Below are positions 1-15,000 of a DNA stretch of 64,000 nt, one piece after another. The notes under the pieces were generated by a model. It worked only from the letters and a program-made list of their open reading frames with translations. It was not told the DNA's origin and did no database searches. This stretch comes from Plantago major. Its lineage: Eukaryota; Streptophyta; Magnoliopsida; Lamiales; Plantaginaceae. Both the position numbers and the translations under genes were made by a program. Numbering within the stretch: position 1 is the first letter of the stretch; the number at the start of each line of letters is the position of its first letter. The DNA lies in the NCBI GenBank assembly GCA_026545765.1, contig CM048839.1, positions 22,258,566 to 22,322,565 of the forward strand. The letters are read 5' to 3'.

Positions 1-87
1 CACCAAGTCACCAACACCAAAAAAACGAGAGTGAAGAATGGACAGAAAGTAAATGAAAAAATAAGCAGAACATTGTACGTGCTTTAC

Positions 88-3000
88 CACCATTAGCAAC
101 AACCCCAAACAAGTGTTTCAATGCTGAAAGTATTTCCAAATTTATCTTCTGGGGTGCGATGGATTGAAGCAGAAATCCCAGAACTTGAAAACCAGAAAGG
201 AGTAACATCTGATGCTGATTGGCTAAATCATCATCTAATGTAGATGCAATGAGCTTAATTGTTTCAGCAGTCAAATGCCCATTTGTGATAGGACCATGCA
301 ATATGTCCCCTGCTCTATTATTTTGGTCATCAGTGTACATGTCAGGCTGAGTTAAGAGGGGAAAAAACACAGATACACCCCCAACACAATAGATGATCTG
401 CTGCAGCAGTCGACGGGAACACAACTCTGTGCCAACCAATACTGTTGCTTCAAAGCACTTCTTATCAGGGGCATGATCAAGAATTGATGAAACATTAAAC
501 AATCTCTGGCCGCTACTTGCCTGAAAATAGTCATTTTGCTCGAGTCAATCAGGCTATATGAATGTAGAACTCCTAAGTCCTGCATTAAATGCATCTAGGG
601 AGAACGGGGAAAGAAAAACCTGCGCATTGAATCCAAAGATGATTTTCGATGCAAGGCCATCTTTAACATCAAGCACTCCACCAGATAAAGATTTATCCAC
701 ATAAACTGAAGTTTCATTATCAAGGAAGTAATACATATAACTTGGTCCTAAATAGCAGATGCCCTCCACTTGCTCAGGAGAGAGAGTGTCACTGAATAAG
801 TATGTGGGACCAATTTGACCAAGAAAAGGAGAAGAGTCCTTCACAGAGAGCATGGCATTCTCCTCGTGCATATCCAGATTGAGCTTTGTGCCAATTTTGC
901 AACTGGTCAATTGTTCAGTAATTTTCGGATATCTGATATACAAAACACCAATTATATAGTTTGCAAGTTCTTAAGAATAACAAACACTTTCATCCATAAC
1001 ATCTTAAAATAATTACCTGCACTTTTCTGAGGAAACGAGGACCCCATCCAAATAACATCTCAGCTGACTACCCCCTGAAAATGCTCTACCAATAGAATGC
1101 ACTAGAGAAAGAAAATGCCACTTCTTTCTCACAAAGTTGACATTCATTGATACACATTGTCGTTTCTGATTAATTGACTGAGAAAAGAAACAGAGCCCTT
1201 AATCATCCAAGCAATAAGATTTTGTGTATAGGAATTGAACATATGTATCTTAAGCAGTACTCCCTCCGTTTTTCTACAAAACATGCACATTGTCCAAATA
1301 TGGCATTTTTTAAAAACATTCAATTTCCTTTTATGGAACACCAGTAATAATCTACACTCTCTCACACTTCATTCATTCTCTCTCCTACTTTTTATCATCC
1401 ACCAACAACTTTATCATATTATTATTCCACAAAAATATATATATTACTCCATCTTAAACTTTGTGCTATATACAATGTGAATGTTTTAGAAGAAAACGGA
1501 GGAGTACTTCTTTCCTTAATATACAAACAACTATACAGTTTAAAGGTATAGAAATCATAGGAACCATAGATGACTCTATAGGTCCAGAGTTTCACCTCAT
1601 ATATTAACTTATTGTTGGTGATGACAGCATAGCACCCTCGCCCATTTTCGGTAAGGAAACTGAAGAGGCCCATCATTCCATTACGAGGAAAACTCTCTAC
1701 CCTGAGCCAACAAGTGAACGAAAATCCCCTGTTCAGAGGCCACTGTAAAGGCGTGTTAATTACGATGCCCTGCACGAGGAGATGTCAATTCAGTCAAATA
1801 TGTGGCAAAATTTATGTAGTTATGAATTGAGCATGGACGTCATTATTTTCTACCTTACCATTGGTTATTAGATCTTAAGATTTTTGTTAGAAGGTGTCTA
1901 CAATTATGTTGTTTTGACATGGACATGTATGCCGCACCCCGTGTTCCATTTCTAAATAGAACCCTGTAGAGGTCTCGTGTAGAGGAGATTAGGGGATGCG
2001 GAAAATGTCTTGTTTTAAATTGAAAACCAATTGAATGCGAACATTAGTATAAATGCTCGGGCAGAATTCTTTCTAGGAGGAACAAAAATATTATTCCAGG
2101 TAGATTTACTGTTAGAATTAGTGTTGGTGTCAGGGACATTTATCTCATCTTATATCTCTAAAATTAACTCCAATCTCACATCTCAGATAGCATTCATTCA
2201 GGGATACAAGTGCTCCTGACCCAAGAACCAGTATGGAGTAATTAGTTCCATAATTTCAGCCAAAGTTTGGGCTTCCTGTAGTCTACTGTGAATTGTATAA
2301 AATTCCCTTCTCAAGTTGTGATTACGACTGGAACTTGCATAAGTTCTCCCATAAATCTCTATTATGAAAAAACCAAGACCCGAGGGCTGCTTTCAGCAGC
2401 GTAATTTGAGATGTGACTGGCATGCTATATGTTAATTACTTCGGCAATATTCATGCTACCCGGTGCTGACTATCTCCTCACTTGTAGTGCTAACTCCTAA
2501 CCATGTTCATGTAAGGAATGATAAACAATGGTGAATGAGTGAAAAACTGGGCATGCATGTTTAACCATACAAATGAGAACTTACAGATTCCACGCCATTA
2601 AGATCAAAGAATGCTGAGGGTCCTTTCTCATTTAGCATAGCAACCATACTGGTTAATAGTAACAAAGACTGCTGATGCCCAGTACTCTCACTACGAATGA
2701 GAGCAAATATTTTACGCATGTCCTTCCCAGATATGCTATGTCCACCAATAACCTGAATCAACTGGGCAATTAGCTGAAACATAGTTTCACAATTTTCTTC
2801 AACAAACCAATTCAGAAGAAAGTCGAGCATTCCCGCTCTAACACAAGAATCTCGATTGGAAAGTGAGTCTCTCAGAAGATTAAGAAATGCATTGAGCCCC
2901 TGGTGCTGCAATGTGTCGCTGCTCTGCCCAATCATCAAATGACAAGGTATATTATACAGGTGAGTTTTAAATCATAATACACAACACTAAGAGAAGAATT

Positions 3001-6000
3001 AATCTCCATCAACAAAGAGATTATAGATAGTGTCCAAACTCAACATAACCAACCTTTCGAAGAATACTTAGATAAAGCAATATCACATCTTCATTCTGAA
3101 AATAAAGAGTAAAAAAAGCATAAGAAATACATTAAGGATTACTGAGCAAAGCCATTGATAGAAATCATAATAATTTTCGATACTCATACTTTCAAGAGTT
3201 TACCTTTATGACAGACGCCACTTTGAGATCAAATTTACCATCAACAAGCATATCAAGTAACGCACTTAGAAGTGTTTCACTAGGCTGCCATTGACAGAAA
3301 TCCAATAGCAGACTTTGCAAAGTCTGATAATCCTTGCCAACAAGGGCTCTGAAAGCAGCCTTTATAATTTGGAAGAAGAAGTTAGTCAATGGAAAAGGTT
3401 CAGGTGCATTAATGCTCAATACGAAACATGACGTGCATCACACAAGAGCATAAAACAAACTCATAAAACTGGGAGAACAACCACCACTTTCAATGTCGCC
3501 TATGCGAAAAATTATAAAATATTTATCTGAGTGGTTTCCAATAGAGGTAGTAAACAAAAACTGTAGAGTCCATCTAAGATCACTAGAAGCCACTAAAAAG
3601 TAGAACTTCACGGCTATCAATTACTGATTTTTAACCATGGAAAAGCGCAGTTTGAGCCCAAAATCAACTGTAGAGCATTGATTATTTAGAAATGCAAGAT
3701 AGTAAATTTGATAATTTAATTTAAGTGCCAGCATCAGTTAGGATGCAAACCAAAGTTGATAGTAACTATTCAAATCCTTAGGAGTTCACAAAGCTTAAAT
3801 ACTCCCTCCAACCATAGTACTAAAATTCACTAAACATTCTTCTACAATACTATCATCGAACATATCTCGGATGTCTTTCCCCAAATATTCTTGCTAAATC
3901 GGAGATTAGGGTCATGTATCATTTTCGGGAAAATTTTTTGGAGTCCTAATTATGCACATATTTGCACCCCTTTCAAAAATAGAATTATAGTAAATCACCT
4001 ATCATACCCTTATGATTATCACATATTGGTACCAATATAATATTTGCTGATAACAGACACCTCATATTGATACCTGGTAAATTTCCATTATTGGTTGCAG
4101 GCACCACATATCAATATCAGACTCCGGGTAACTACCTCCATGCATATTTTAATTTGGCATGGTAGAAATTTATTTGGGCCTTATAATATTTATGTTTTGG
4201 GCTCGGTCCTCTGACTAATAAAATGGAATAATTCGGACCAGAGAGTAATCAACTCATTCTTTTACATATTTTTCCAACTTGTAGACCAAAAGCCGAGGGA
4301 AATTATGTCCAAAAATTAGATATTATTCATTGCCAAATTACAATGCCAACTTTTTATTAAAGCAATAGAACCTTATGGTTTCACATAGCGATCTAGCAAG
4401 TTATGTGTAACGACCCGGCCCGTTGGACCGGCAAGGTTACTCATGACGGGCCCACACACGTCTCGTTGGTATGATATTGTCCGCTTTGGGCCGGAGCCCG
4501 CACGGATTTGTTTTTGGTATTCCCAAAAGGCCTCATACCATAGAAGAGTGGTGGTTTGCATATATATCATTCACCACAACCGTTTTTAAGCGATGTGGGA
4601 TGTTACAAACTACCCCCTTAAGGACTCGACGTCCTCGTCGAGCTTTCAGGGGTTACAATCAGTCCCGAGATCATCCAGCCGAGCAAGATTCTAGAGGTGG
4701 CTCCCACCGCCCATACGATGTAGCCCTTTGCCCCGCATGGCACTTAGTTCCTGCAGTTCTGGATCATCCCGCTCTGATACCACTTGTAACAACCCGACCA
4801 CTAATGGGCCGAGACCTGGCCCGTTGGACCGGCGAGGGTACTCATGACGGGCCCACACACGACTCGTTGGTATAATATTGTCCGCTTTGGGCCGGAGCCC
4901 GCACGGATTTGTTTTTGGTATTCCCAAAAGGCCTCATATCATAGAAGAGTGGTGGTTTGTATATATACCATTCACCACAACCGTTTTTAAGCGATGTGGG
5001 ATGTTACATTATGAGATACTATAAAAATAGTACATCCCTCCCTCTCTTTGTGTGTGTGATAGAGAGAGATAAAGGGGGCAAATCATTATCAAAGAGAAGC
5101 ATAGTGTAATGGAAGGACGGCGGTGTTCAGATGATTGTTCCGGATCTTGCGAGAGAGTCCATGGAAGTTCATCTGGAAAGGCTGAGATGAGTTTGTCAAA
5201 AAGCTGCACTTTGCCATAGGGGATGGTTCTACCATTAATTTTTGGAATGCTAGATGATGCAGGAATTTAACTTTTAAGTGTGAGATTCTCATCACTCTTT
5301 CGCATTGGTATAGACCATTCAATGACTGAGCAATATCATGGAGTTTCATTCTGGTATTATTTCAAGGAATGTTAACCACTTAACCTTGCCTGCGACCTTC
5401 AAGATTGGCAGTTGAGCTATTTGATTTATTATAATTGTCCCTTTACAAGGTGAAAATCAGAACAGGAGAAATTGACAGGGGGGTCCAGACGTTGACAAAA
5501 TTAGAAGTCAAAACAGTGTTTTAGATGTCCCAAACTAAAAAATACTGACTGCAACAAAGAGACTATTACATTTAGCAGATTTCTTTTTTTTACACCATGA
5601 GTAAAAAGAGAGTACCTTTGAAGCATTGTTCTGACACAGCAAGCACGTCAAAGTTTGAATAACATTCAGAACCAGTTTCTCACCAGTCTCTTCATCCAGA
5701 TTTCCATTCAACAAAGATACGACATGTAAAAAACATTCGCCCTCAAGAAACAAAGCTTGATAATGCTGTCAGCAAGTAAATACAGTAGTCAAGTTTTATT
5801 GACCTTCAGGCAAAAGGTTATGATACCGAAATCAGAACTTGAAAAACTTTACAACGTCCAACTCCAAGAAGATCGCGCCAGTACCTTTTGATTAGCAGTT
5901 ACCAAATCTCTGATTCCAACCAATAACTCAACTGACAAATCTGCGAAATTCTTAACGCGTTCTTTCAAATGTGTGAATGTCTCCAAGTACTTGGAGCACA

Positions 6001-9000
6001 GAAACAATTTTGCTTTCCGGTCCACTTCAGACAACGGAACAATCTGATAAAGAAAGAAATCTGTAATTGCGAGAAAGAATGTGTCCACTCCCATTGTCCT
6101 ATTGTAAAAGAAAAAAATTAAAGCCTCAGTAGCAAAAGACGAGTACCTTCATAAGATCAACAGCATACTTGAGCATGGCATTCCTGAGATCTTCCTCCCA
6201 AAACAAGTCAAACATGCGACTTATACAAGCAGAACTGCGCAAGATGGAAACTTTCGTATCATCTGAAACTGACAAGAATCCAACAAAAAGTTCCATAAGA
6301 ACTTCCATGCATTTAGTCCAGTTCAGGTTCACATCACGTGAGAATGTCATATTATCCCTCTGACAAGGTATGGTTTCGCTGTCGGTCGTTTCAACACTGG
6401 GACTTGCATTACCAGGTCTTTTAGACTCTTGGACCTGAATACAGGCAACTTTGAGCACCCGGGGAATTGCATCAAGTGTTTTGAAGGAAGAAACAGCCTT
6501 CTCAGACGAGACTCGCAATATATGAAGCAGACTCTTCGCCAGAACTGTGGCAAGCTGAGGGTTACAGGCAGATTGCTCGAGGGCATCCACCAAAACTGTG
6601 CATTCAGGCTGTCATACATGAGATTAGATATATTAGCAGGAATTGCAGTTAGGGGGCTAAAAAGAAGTGCAAACATTTGCTTTGAAAAGTATTCCATACA
6701 TACTCTTAATCTTGTATATATACACGCAGGTGGTGCATTGTACCAGACAAACAAGAACTAGAGAATTAACATCAGCTAAGGGTTCAATAGCTGCCAGATC
6801 AAACCATGTAACAACACAGAAAAAAGTATGTCCGGCTTCCAGTCAGGGCTAGTGACATTATTGAAGCATTTATTGCTTTGAAAAGTAGCCATAGAGAGGC
6901 AACACAAGTAGCATAAGATATCATAAGGTATTAAGAATGAAAAGAAGAGAATTTAACACTGTCATGAGTAATGAATTATTTAGTGTATGAAAAAACTTCG
7001 ATATTTATCGACATGAAAAGGCATCAGGACAGCACTTAGCACGTGGCAGCTACAAGGGCATTACGAAAGGCCAAACACACAAATTGGAAGAAACAGATTT
7101 TTATATAATCCAAATTGCATCCAATGTTTATTACTGGCAGTGTGACATATAGTAACGCTGCCAAAAACTGCATGTTGCTTTAAAAATAAATTATAAATTA
7201 AATACTATTTGAGATTTCAATGATACATAGTGATAATAAAAATAACATGCATGCTATCTACACCTTAAAATTAAATCCCTTTACAGATGTTGAATATTCA
7301 AACACATCATGAATGATTGGAATAATTTATACTTGCACATTAAAGTTAAATTCAATTACTTCAACATCCAATATTAATCAAACACTAAAACGACCAAAAA
7401 AATAACAAAACAAAAAAGGTTTGAGAGGTTGTGTGGTCCATCCCTCTCATTACTTCCCGAAACTTTTATAGCACTAAGTTTAAGAGAGGATCAGTGAATA
7501 ATGAGAAGAATTCATAAAGTTTTCAGTAGGCATTAAAATATGATAAATGAATTTTAAAAAAAGATAGATTGATAGTGTGAGATATTGGATAGAGTGTGAG
7601 AGAGAATGAATTAATAATGATAAAAGGTTGCAATTTCAGGTTTGGTAAATTCAATTGGAATTTCAGGTTTGGGAAATTCAATCGGAAAGGACGAAAATGG
7701 CAGGTCCATTATATAGACCCACCCCGCTATTCATACATGGTGGGGATTGACCAGGTTCAACACATCTTGCGGGTTCAGTAACCTGGGCAGGTCTGTGCAG
7801 AAGCACATTTCCAGCATGTTAGATGTAACTGATCTGCTGTAACGAATTTATCTTTTTCTTATTGTATACTTTTAAAAACAATATTGGAGGAGGGAAGTGA
7901 AAGTCCGGTCACAGGGAAGTTTTAGATCAAAGAGCACTTGCAGATCTTATGGTGACTGAGTGGCTTTACCCTGAGAGCGAAGAGTACAAGGAGATTCCAC
8001 AGCCACATTGAAAAGAATTGAGTAATCCCAAAAAAGAGAAAACAGGGACCAACTCAACCTTTTACAGAGGGCGAGAAAATCACAACAGCATGTTCTTACA
8101 GCACATTACAGAAAATTATGAATGAAGGTCAAGCAATATTGATCATGAAAGAAACCCTCCAACAAAATCAAGCATCAGTCATAAATTTAATTCTGGTGCT
8201 TCACTGAAATTCATATGACATGAGCATATGCAACAATGTCAAACTGATGGAAATCACCCCAAATGGATTATGTATGTGAAAAAAGCAGCAACGAAAACAA
8301 GTGTTCCCGAAGATATTATCAGAGAGCGGACAGAACAAACCAAGTTATGAGAGCTTCCGCTTAAAGTCGCTGCAAACTCCACGAATGAAATTACTGCAAC
8401 TTGAAAACTTCCAACTTCGCTGCTACTTTCTCTGCCATCATAGTCACTTGAGCCAAAAGATGCTTCGTCAGTATCAACTAAAGGGACCCCACTCTCTGTG
8501 CAATCATTTCCGGAAAGCTCAGCTGGAGTGGGATCAAAATAGAAAAAACTCTCAGAGAAGATGAAGTCCCACACCCCTTCCGCACGGAAGACATCTACTA
8601 ATGATGGTGATGAAACAAGGACCTTCTGAAATGCAAATAAAACGTATCGCTGCATTGTGCAGGCAAACATCCTGAAAAAAGAGGGCATAATAAGAATCAA
8701 TCTAAGATGTAGAAATTTAAGAAACAGATCATGTACTCGGATAAAATAAAATAAAAAATAAACCACAAAGAAGTACATAGGTCCACCTTAAATGGCTAGG
8801 CATTTCACTTTGATCCAAACAGGCCTTGATGCATGTAAAAACTGTAAGAAGCACCCTTGTGAACCACTTTACTGAAAGCTCCGCATAAGCTGGCGACGTT
8901 GAAATTGTACTTCTGCTAATAGAAGGCTGAAAACAGCTGTATCTGCTTTCTTTTGCTTCAAGAAGGAAATGACAAAGGACTGCACTTAACCTGGCAACAT

Positions 9001-12000
9001 AATCTTTCCAAAGTTGTAAATAAGATCCGTGTAATTGATCTGATGGAGACATCTCAACTTTTAAAATCTCAGAAGCATCCGTCTCTTTTCCTTTTAACTC
9101 ATTCAGAACACCTCTCACAGAGTCATTTTTCCTATTATAGTACTCTTGAAGCATGAATGCCAGTGAACAGAAGCTATTTGAGAATTTGTGTACTCTTCCA
9201 TTCTCGCACAGAAACTGCAAGTTGTTGAAGTTTCCAAAGCTACAGACTAGTTAAAGAAGTACATAAACTTTGCAGTAATAAATACATAGAAACAAGGTCT
9301 GTCCTCACCCCCCCCCCCCCCCAACCCCACATATGCATCACATACATAGGCCCCTCCGCACCAATATGCATCACTTACATATTGGTAGAAGTCTAACCAG
9401 TGTTCCTGTCTGGAAGTTATTGTTATGTTGCCCTTGGACAAGCTATTCCAAGTTACTGTATTAAATTCATTAAAAATGCTTCTTGATCCTTGTTAAAGTT
9501 CAATTTTTCATTTTCATTCTTTCATGTTGGAGATGTACAGATGTCTTCACATGGCTCATAAGTCATAACTATAATACTTGAGGAGCATAGATCATGCTCA
9601 TCGGTTGCTCTACATGTACAAAATCTTGAATACCCTCTGCCATTTTAAGATACCTTGAACTTTGTTTGATTTGTTCCAGGAAAATTAAGTGATACCAAAC
9701 TCTTGGAAAATATGATAAATTAATATTTTCCTAGAATTATTTCCATTACAATTTCATATTCCCACATTTATATTTGTTTCCCTCTTATTCCCTCAAACCA
9801 AAGGAAACCTTAATAGAGCACATGTAGTTGCATCCACAGCCTAAAGTTCCAAATATCTTCTACAACTAAAGACAGTCAATGGACAAAAGTAGCAAGGATA
9901 CACAGCTTCCCTTAAAACCTCCAGTGAGAGAACATGGAGACTATAGATGGAAGTGAGGCTATTTTTATTTCTGCAGTGAAAACAACAAAAGATTCAGAGA
10001 TTAAGTAAATGAAGAACAAAACTAGCTGTAATGTGTCAGTTAAATTACACAAACCAAGATCATTCAGAATTAGCTTTGTTCAGCATATTGTGGGCGTGTG
10101 TGAGAGCGAGGGTGGTCCCTGTCTGTGAACCAATGGAGCAATAACTTATGTAATATGTACAAGTATCAATTTTTCTTGCTACAGTTGCACAGGATTCTAA
10201 GAGAAGTTTTTCAGATATATTATTGTCCCTCACTTAACATTTCTCACAATTTTACGGGCCCATGATATAAAGATAAATGAGAAACTAACAGTAACACTCC
10301 CTCAGTTTCCTTTAAGGACACTACATTTTGCCGTATTTAGTAACACAACATTTCCTGACAAGGAAACCCATTATTCTCACTTATTAATTGTTTATCCTTC
10401 TCTTAACTTCATAGCATAATACCTCCATCATTATCATTCTACCAGTCCTTAATCAGAAACCACAGGAGAAGCTTGTTGGCGAATAACTATGTCAATTAAT
10501 AAAAATAAAAAGAGAAGGAAAAAAAAATGTGCTAAGACAGTAAAACATGCTGAAATTTGAAGGCCAGGGCACCTTTCATCAGAGCTCGATTGATCACTTG
10601 CTATCAAGCTATCAACTGAGAGAAATCCAAATCCATCCAACAGAACTTCCAAACCGCCAATACTTCGAAAATGATTTTGACCACGTGGATTACCATCCAA
10701 AGCTGATCGGAGTGTTCTGAGAGTCAAGTGGTGAAGGGACATGTCTGTCCACTGTTCTTTCATATTTAATCTCCTAATCACACGCAGTATCTCTGGAATG
10801 AAACTTTTATCATCAAAAGCATTCTCCAAATAAAACATGAAAAATCAACCACTCAAGAAAATACCAATAGAAATGCAAAAATTCCAAACAGCTTAAGGAG
10901 AACACCACACCACACCCCACCCTCCCCCCCCCCCAAAAAAAAAAAACCGGTGAGAGACGTTCTTCAGTTATTTTGCGGTTTTTTTTGGCCTATATAAATG
11001 TATAAACTGAATAAATAAAGAGTCTATTCTAGCAGAGCGAAGTGCGGGTGCAAAAACTTCGACTACATTGAGCTAAACTAGTTTCCTCCTAGCTATACAT
11101 TCCCTTTTTCCTGCCTAATTTGTGTGTGCGGCAGAAGTTTACTCATAGATATTTCAGTTTCAGGAGATAAATCACCATACACTTTTAAAGGTGATAACAG
11201 TCCTGCTGCTATTTCAAAAAGGATAAAGACTCAGCCAAAATTAATTACCTAATAACCAGTTCAGACCACCAGCTTCCATCACTGATATAACCGTTGTTTG
11301 ATGCCATGACAGAGTTGTTTCAGAGTGTATAGAGTTAACAGCAGGAGTGGACAAAATTTCATCCCTGCTGCTTATAGAAGCATCTGAATTGCTGCTTTTA
11401 TACATAAATCTTTCATCTATACTCGACTGCATATCAATGAAATTACAAATAATGGACACCACGTGAACAAGTATCTTTTGAAATATTCCAGCATTCTCAG
11501 CCATTGTATTTGGCAATCTTTCCTCTGCTGAAAGTGAACTAGCGATAGTCTTCAGCTGGACAACAGAAGCTGGGACACAAAAATCAAAGCAGTTAAAAGT
11601 TGAGTATCAAATCTCTCTACCAAAGGACAACACGCATGAAACAAATAATTCAGCAAGCTAAAATAAATGAAATACTAAAGAAGAGACTTCATGAAACTCT
11701 ATATGAGAAAAGGAAGAATACAGGGTAAGGATATTATTAGTACAAGTTGCAAACCAGACAAGATTACACATAAAACAAATGAAGTATATTGGGTTATAGG
11801 AACACCAGGTTTCCTATTTGAAACAGAGAAAATTCTGCGAACCCAACGCAGTAGATTTTTATGTAACTAGATAATAAGCCTCAAAAACTTGTAAAAAGGC
11901 CAGGTTCCAGAAAAACTCCCTTTTGACCAACTCCAGTTTGTAGGTCCTTTTTTTAAATTTAACAATTCAAATGCACGAATTTACCCGTAATTCCTGATCA

Positions 12001-15000
12001 ACTCAATATAACATAAAAGTTAACAACATGGCTGCAAAATCCGTTGATCAAGGAATTTTTATGGTTTTCTAGAATTTAAAAACGATGAATCTCCACTTAT
12101 AAAGCAGATTAACAGAAAATAAAAGGCAAAATTTTAGACAACAATATAGTAGAGACAAGTAAGTACGTCATTTAGAACCTTCCTTACCTTTCATCAATGC
12201 TGTTAGTTTCTGTATGCCAGCATAATAACCAAAAGCTTTGCAATTATGAATCGACCGAGTCAGAATGGACAACACATCTAAGACCAGCCACACTTCACTT
12301 TTCAAATCCATAGTTGTTGTATTACCTAATTGACCTGCACATATTTGCAGAAGAACTCCGAAATTAGGTAAACAGATTACTCGTCCTCTTTTCTTTTGTG
12401 ATAAGGAAGAGAATAACAGGACAGTATACGGAGAAAAGAGAAGAAGAAAAAAAAGTACAGTTACATGTGTCCAATGACACTTGACTCATTTTAAAGTGAG
12501 ACCCGTTCAATGGATTATAAGACACGTTAATTTAAGCTTAACATGATACGATATACATCATTGCTGTAGCTTTCTTTTTTTACTTGTGAGATGAGTATAT
12601 CAGAGTTGTGACTAGGAAAGCCAAGATACAAAATCAAGATTTCAAGGTCCTAACTTGTACTAATAATTTCCAGTGTGTTATACTATCTCTTATTAACAAC
12701 ATTAGGGATTACTCATCAAAATTAAATTTAATACATGATACATAAAACAATGTCCTTGAGGAAGAATCTTGATCCTCTATTCAGACACATTACATTTGTA
12801 TACAACATCTGTCGAGTTCAACTTATACACGTCTAGCTGAATTGTTACCGTTCTTTCCCCAAATCAACTCTCTCCTTCCTATGGGGGTCATCCAGCATTA
12901 AAACTTACCTCAACATTAAATTACATGCGTAATACCAGATTTCATACTCTAATTCTGCTCATCGCCAGAGATTCAGTCCCATGGGACAATCAAATGTAAT
13001 TCCCCCTTATCCCATTTTGCATATGCAGCTTAACTTACACAGTAAACAGTTAGTTCAAATCCAAGCAATTATCTGTAAAGCACAACTAAGGAATTTGCCC
13101 AGGATAGGTCAAATTGTACAAGGAGCGGATAAGATATTGGAATAAGAACATGTGGCACTAGTACAGGGTTTGGCCTGATCAGGATCGCCTGAGCCATTGA
13201 GAAGTGGAGACATTATAAAGCGGTCAGCCATTTTTTTATTATCATTTATCAATTGTTCAATTAATATTTATGACACTTTCAGAGATTAAAAGCAAAATAG
13301 AAACACTTTAGTAACATTCTTTAACATTTCATACTTCTGTTTGTTGTGTAAAATATCAGGAAAGCTTCTAGTGTCCAAAAATGATAAGGTAGCCCCCTTT
13401 AATGAAATCAATCAGAAGGAGAAATATATGTAATTTTCCCAATATTGAACTCAACTATCGAGAAAAGGTGATAATTATTCCCGTAACTTTTTGAAGTTAT
13501 GTCTTGGCATAATATACTTTAAGCAGACCCGTCACAAGTGCGACAAAATGTAACCTGTTTTAGGATCAAGCCTGAGGAACACAAGTAACTGGCGGAAGAT
13601 TCTAAAATCTAGCTTTATATGTATAGCACCCCCCCCCCAAAGGTGATATGAGGGGGCATAATGCTTGAAACTTTCCTTTCCATGCTCCATGTGTTGTCTT
13701 GCATATAAGCAAAATGATCAAATATATACCATAAACTTCCGCTAGAATCGACAAAATACCCCGCATATTCATTGAGTAATATAATATCAGAACATATGTC
13801 ATGAAGATATACGAGGCATTCACTTAAGTACAAACTGCAGCAGATATCTCAACGACTTACCCTCAGTAAGTAACGTAGTAATCTTTGCAACTTCTTCTGT
13901 CAAGGTTAACACAATTTCAGAGGGATGGCCAAAATAGCAGCCGTCGACCACGTCATTTGGATATTGGGCTCCAGTTAATTCACTTGGCAAATTAGTGTGA
14001 CCTTCTTCAGGAGATATGGACGGATCAACAGGTTTCCAATTTTTGAATACAGTCAGAAATTGCTTAAGGAAAATGTTGAAGAACAACTTCTTCTCCACCT
14101 GCATGTAAGAGACATTACAGAATATGATTTAATTAATTAAAAATGTTAAAACATAAAAAATGCACGATGTTAATGTAAAAGGAAAATCCCCACGTTCCAC
14201 TACATCATAGACTTTCACCAGCTATTGTGGCTGCTAATTCATATGTACAAGTGCCAGCACATTACAGAACGAGTTGCCAACTAATCAGTTTGCTTTTTTG
14301 GGCTGTTTGATTGACATTATTAGATTTTTGCATCCGACGAAATATTTGAATAACAAGTTAGTTGGTTTTGGTTTAGTTTGACAGGTAGAAGAGTTATCCT
14401 CAATCAGATTTGAAGGAATATAGAGCAAGCAATTATATTCGGTTGGAAGAGATAGAGAGTCAAAAGAAGCATTGTGTCAAATCATGTGCATTAAATTGTT
14501 TTTTTATTTTTTCTTACTAAAAAGCAAAACTAATAGCATTGTATTGAGAAATGAATAATATGCTCCACTTAAACCAGGCAAGGGGTTAGATGCCTTTGGG
14601 AATCAAATTATTAAACTTCTGAGTTCTAATGGATGACCCAAATGTCCCTAACCTAGGGTGGAAGATATAAAAAAGACCTGGGTTACTTTGTGGTTTAATG
14701 GGGCAGTTAAAAATCTCTTGTCCGGTGTTAATAGTACAGTTTTTTTGTTTCTGAAAGCAACACTCCCTGTGCACAATTCTCTTCCACTAATACAGTGTAT
14801 GTTTGAGATTACCTAACAAAACAGAAGTGCTGATGCGCCCTTAGTTCAGAATTTCCAAATTGGTGAACAAAAAATGACCCACCCACCCCACCCCCCGCGA
14901 CACACACACTGTAGATGCAAAACCGCTTTCACATTGTGAAATTGGTTCGTTGGAAGACTCCCTTGCCATCCATTTGATGATAATAGACATGTAAGAAAAC

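Larger units (their letters stand above)
4406..5008 (-). mobile_element. Intact TRIM (terminal-repeat retrotransposon in miniature)
   Basis: Two LTRs (4406-4607 and 4785-5008) flank 177 bp of internal DNA. Each LTR is bounded by TGTAAC and GTTACA. The pentamer TTATG occurs at 4401-4405 and 5009-5013, a perfect 5-bp target duplication. Read on the minus strand, the primer binding site TGGTATCAGAGC (4782-4771), complementary to initiator methionine tRNA, follows the first LTR after two bases. A purine tract AAGGGGGTAGTT (4619-4608) precedes the second LTR. There is no coding capacity, so it must be mobilised in trans. It sits within the BCHB intron 3360-5615. The 134-residue ORF across it is accidental. 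Confidence 0.93.

Noticed and set aside
3797..3990. A MITE starting TACTCCCTCCAACC in the BCHB intron
   Set aside because: No opposite end found; at most a fragment.
4471..4927. ORFs of 134 and 78 codons across the TRIM
   Set aside because: They run through LTRs and the primer binding site, share no protein family, and are explained by the GC-rich repeat.
10291..10445. A further Stowaway copy starting ACACTCCCTCAGTTTCC
   Set aside because: Only one end resembles the family; no matching right end or TA duplication was found.
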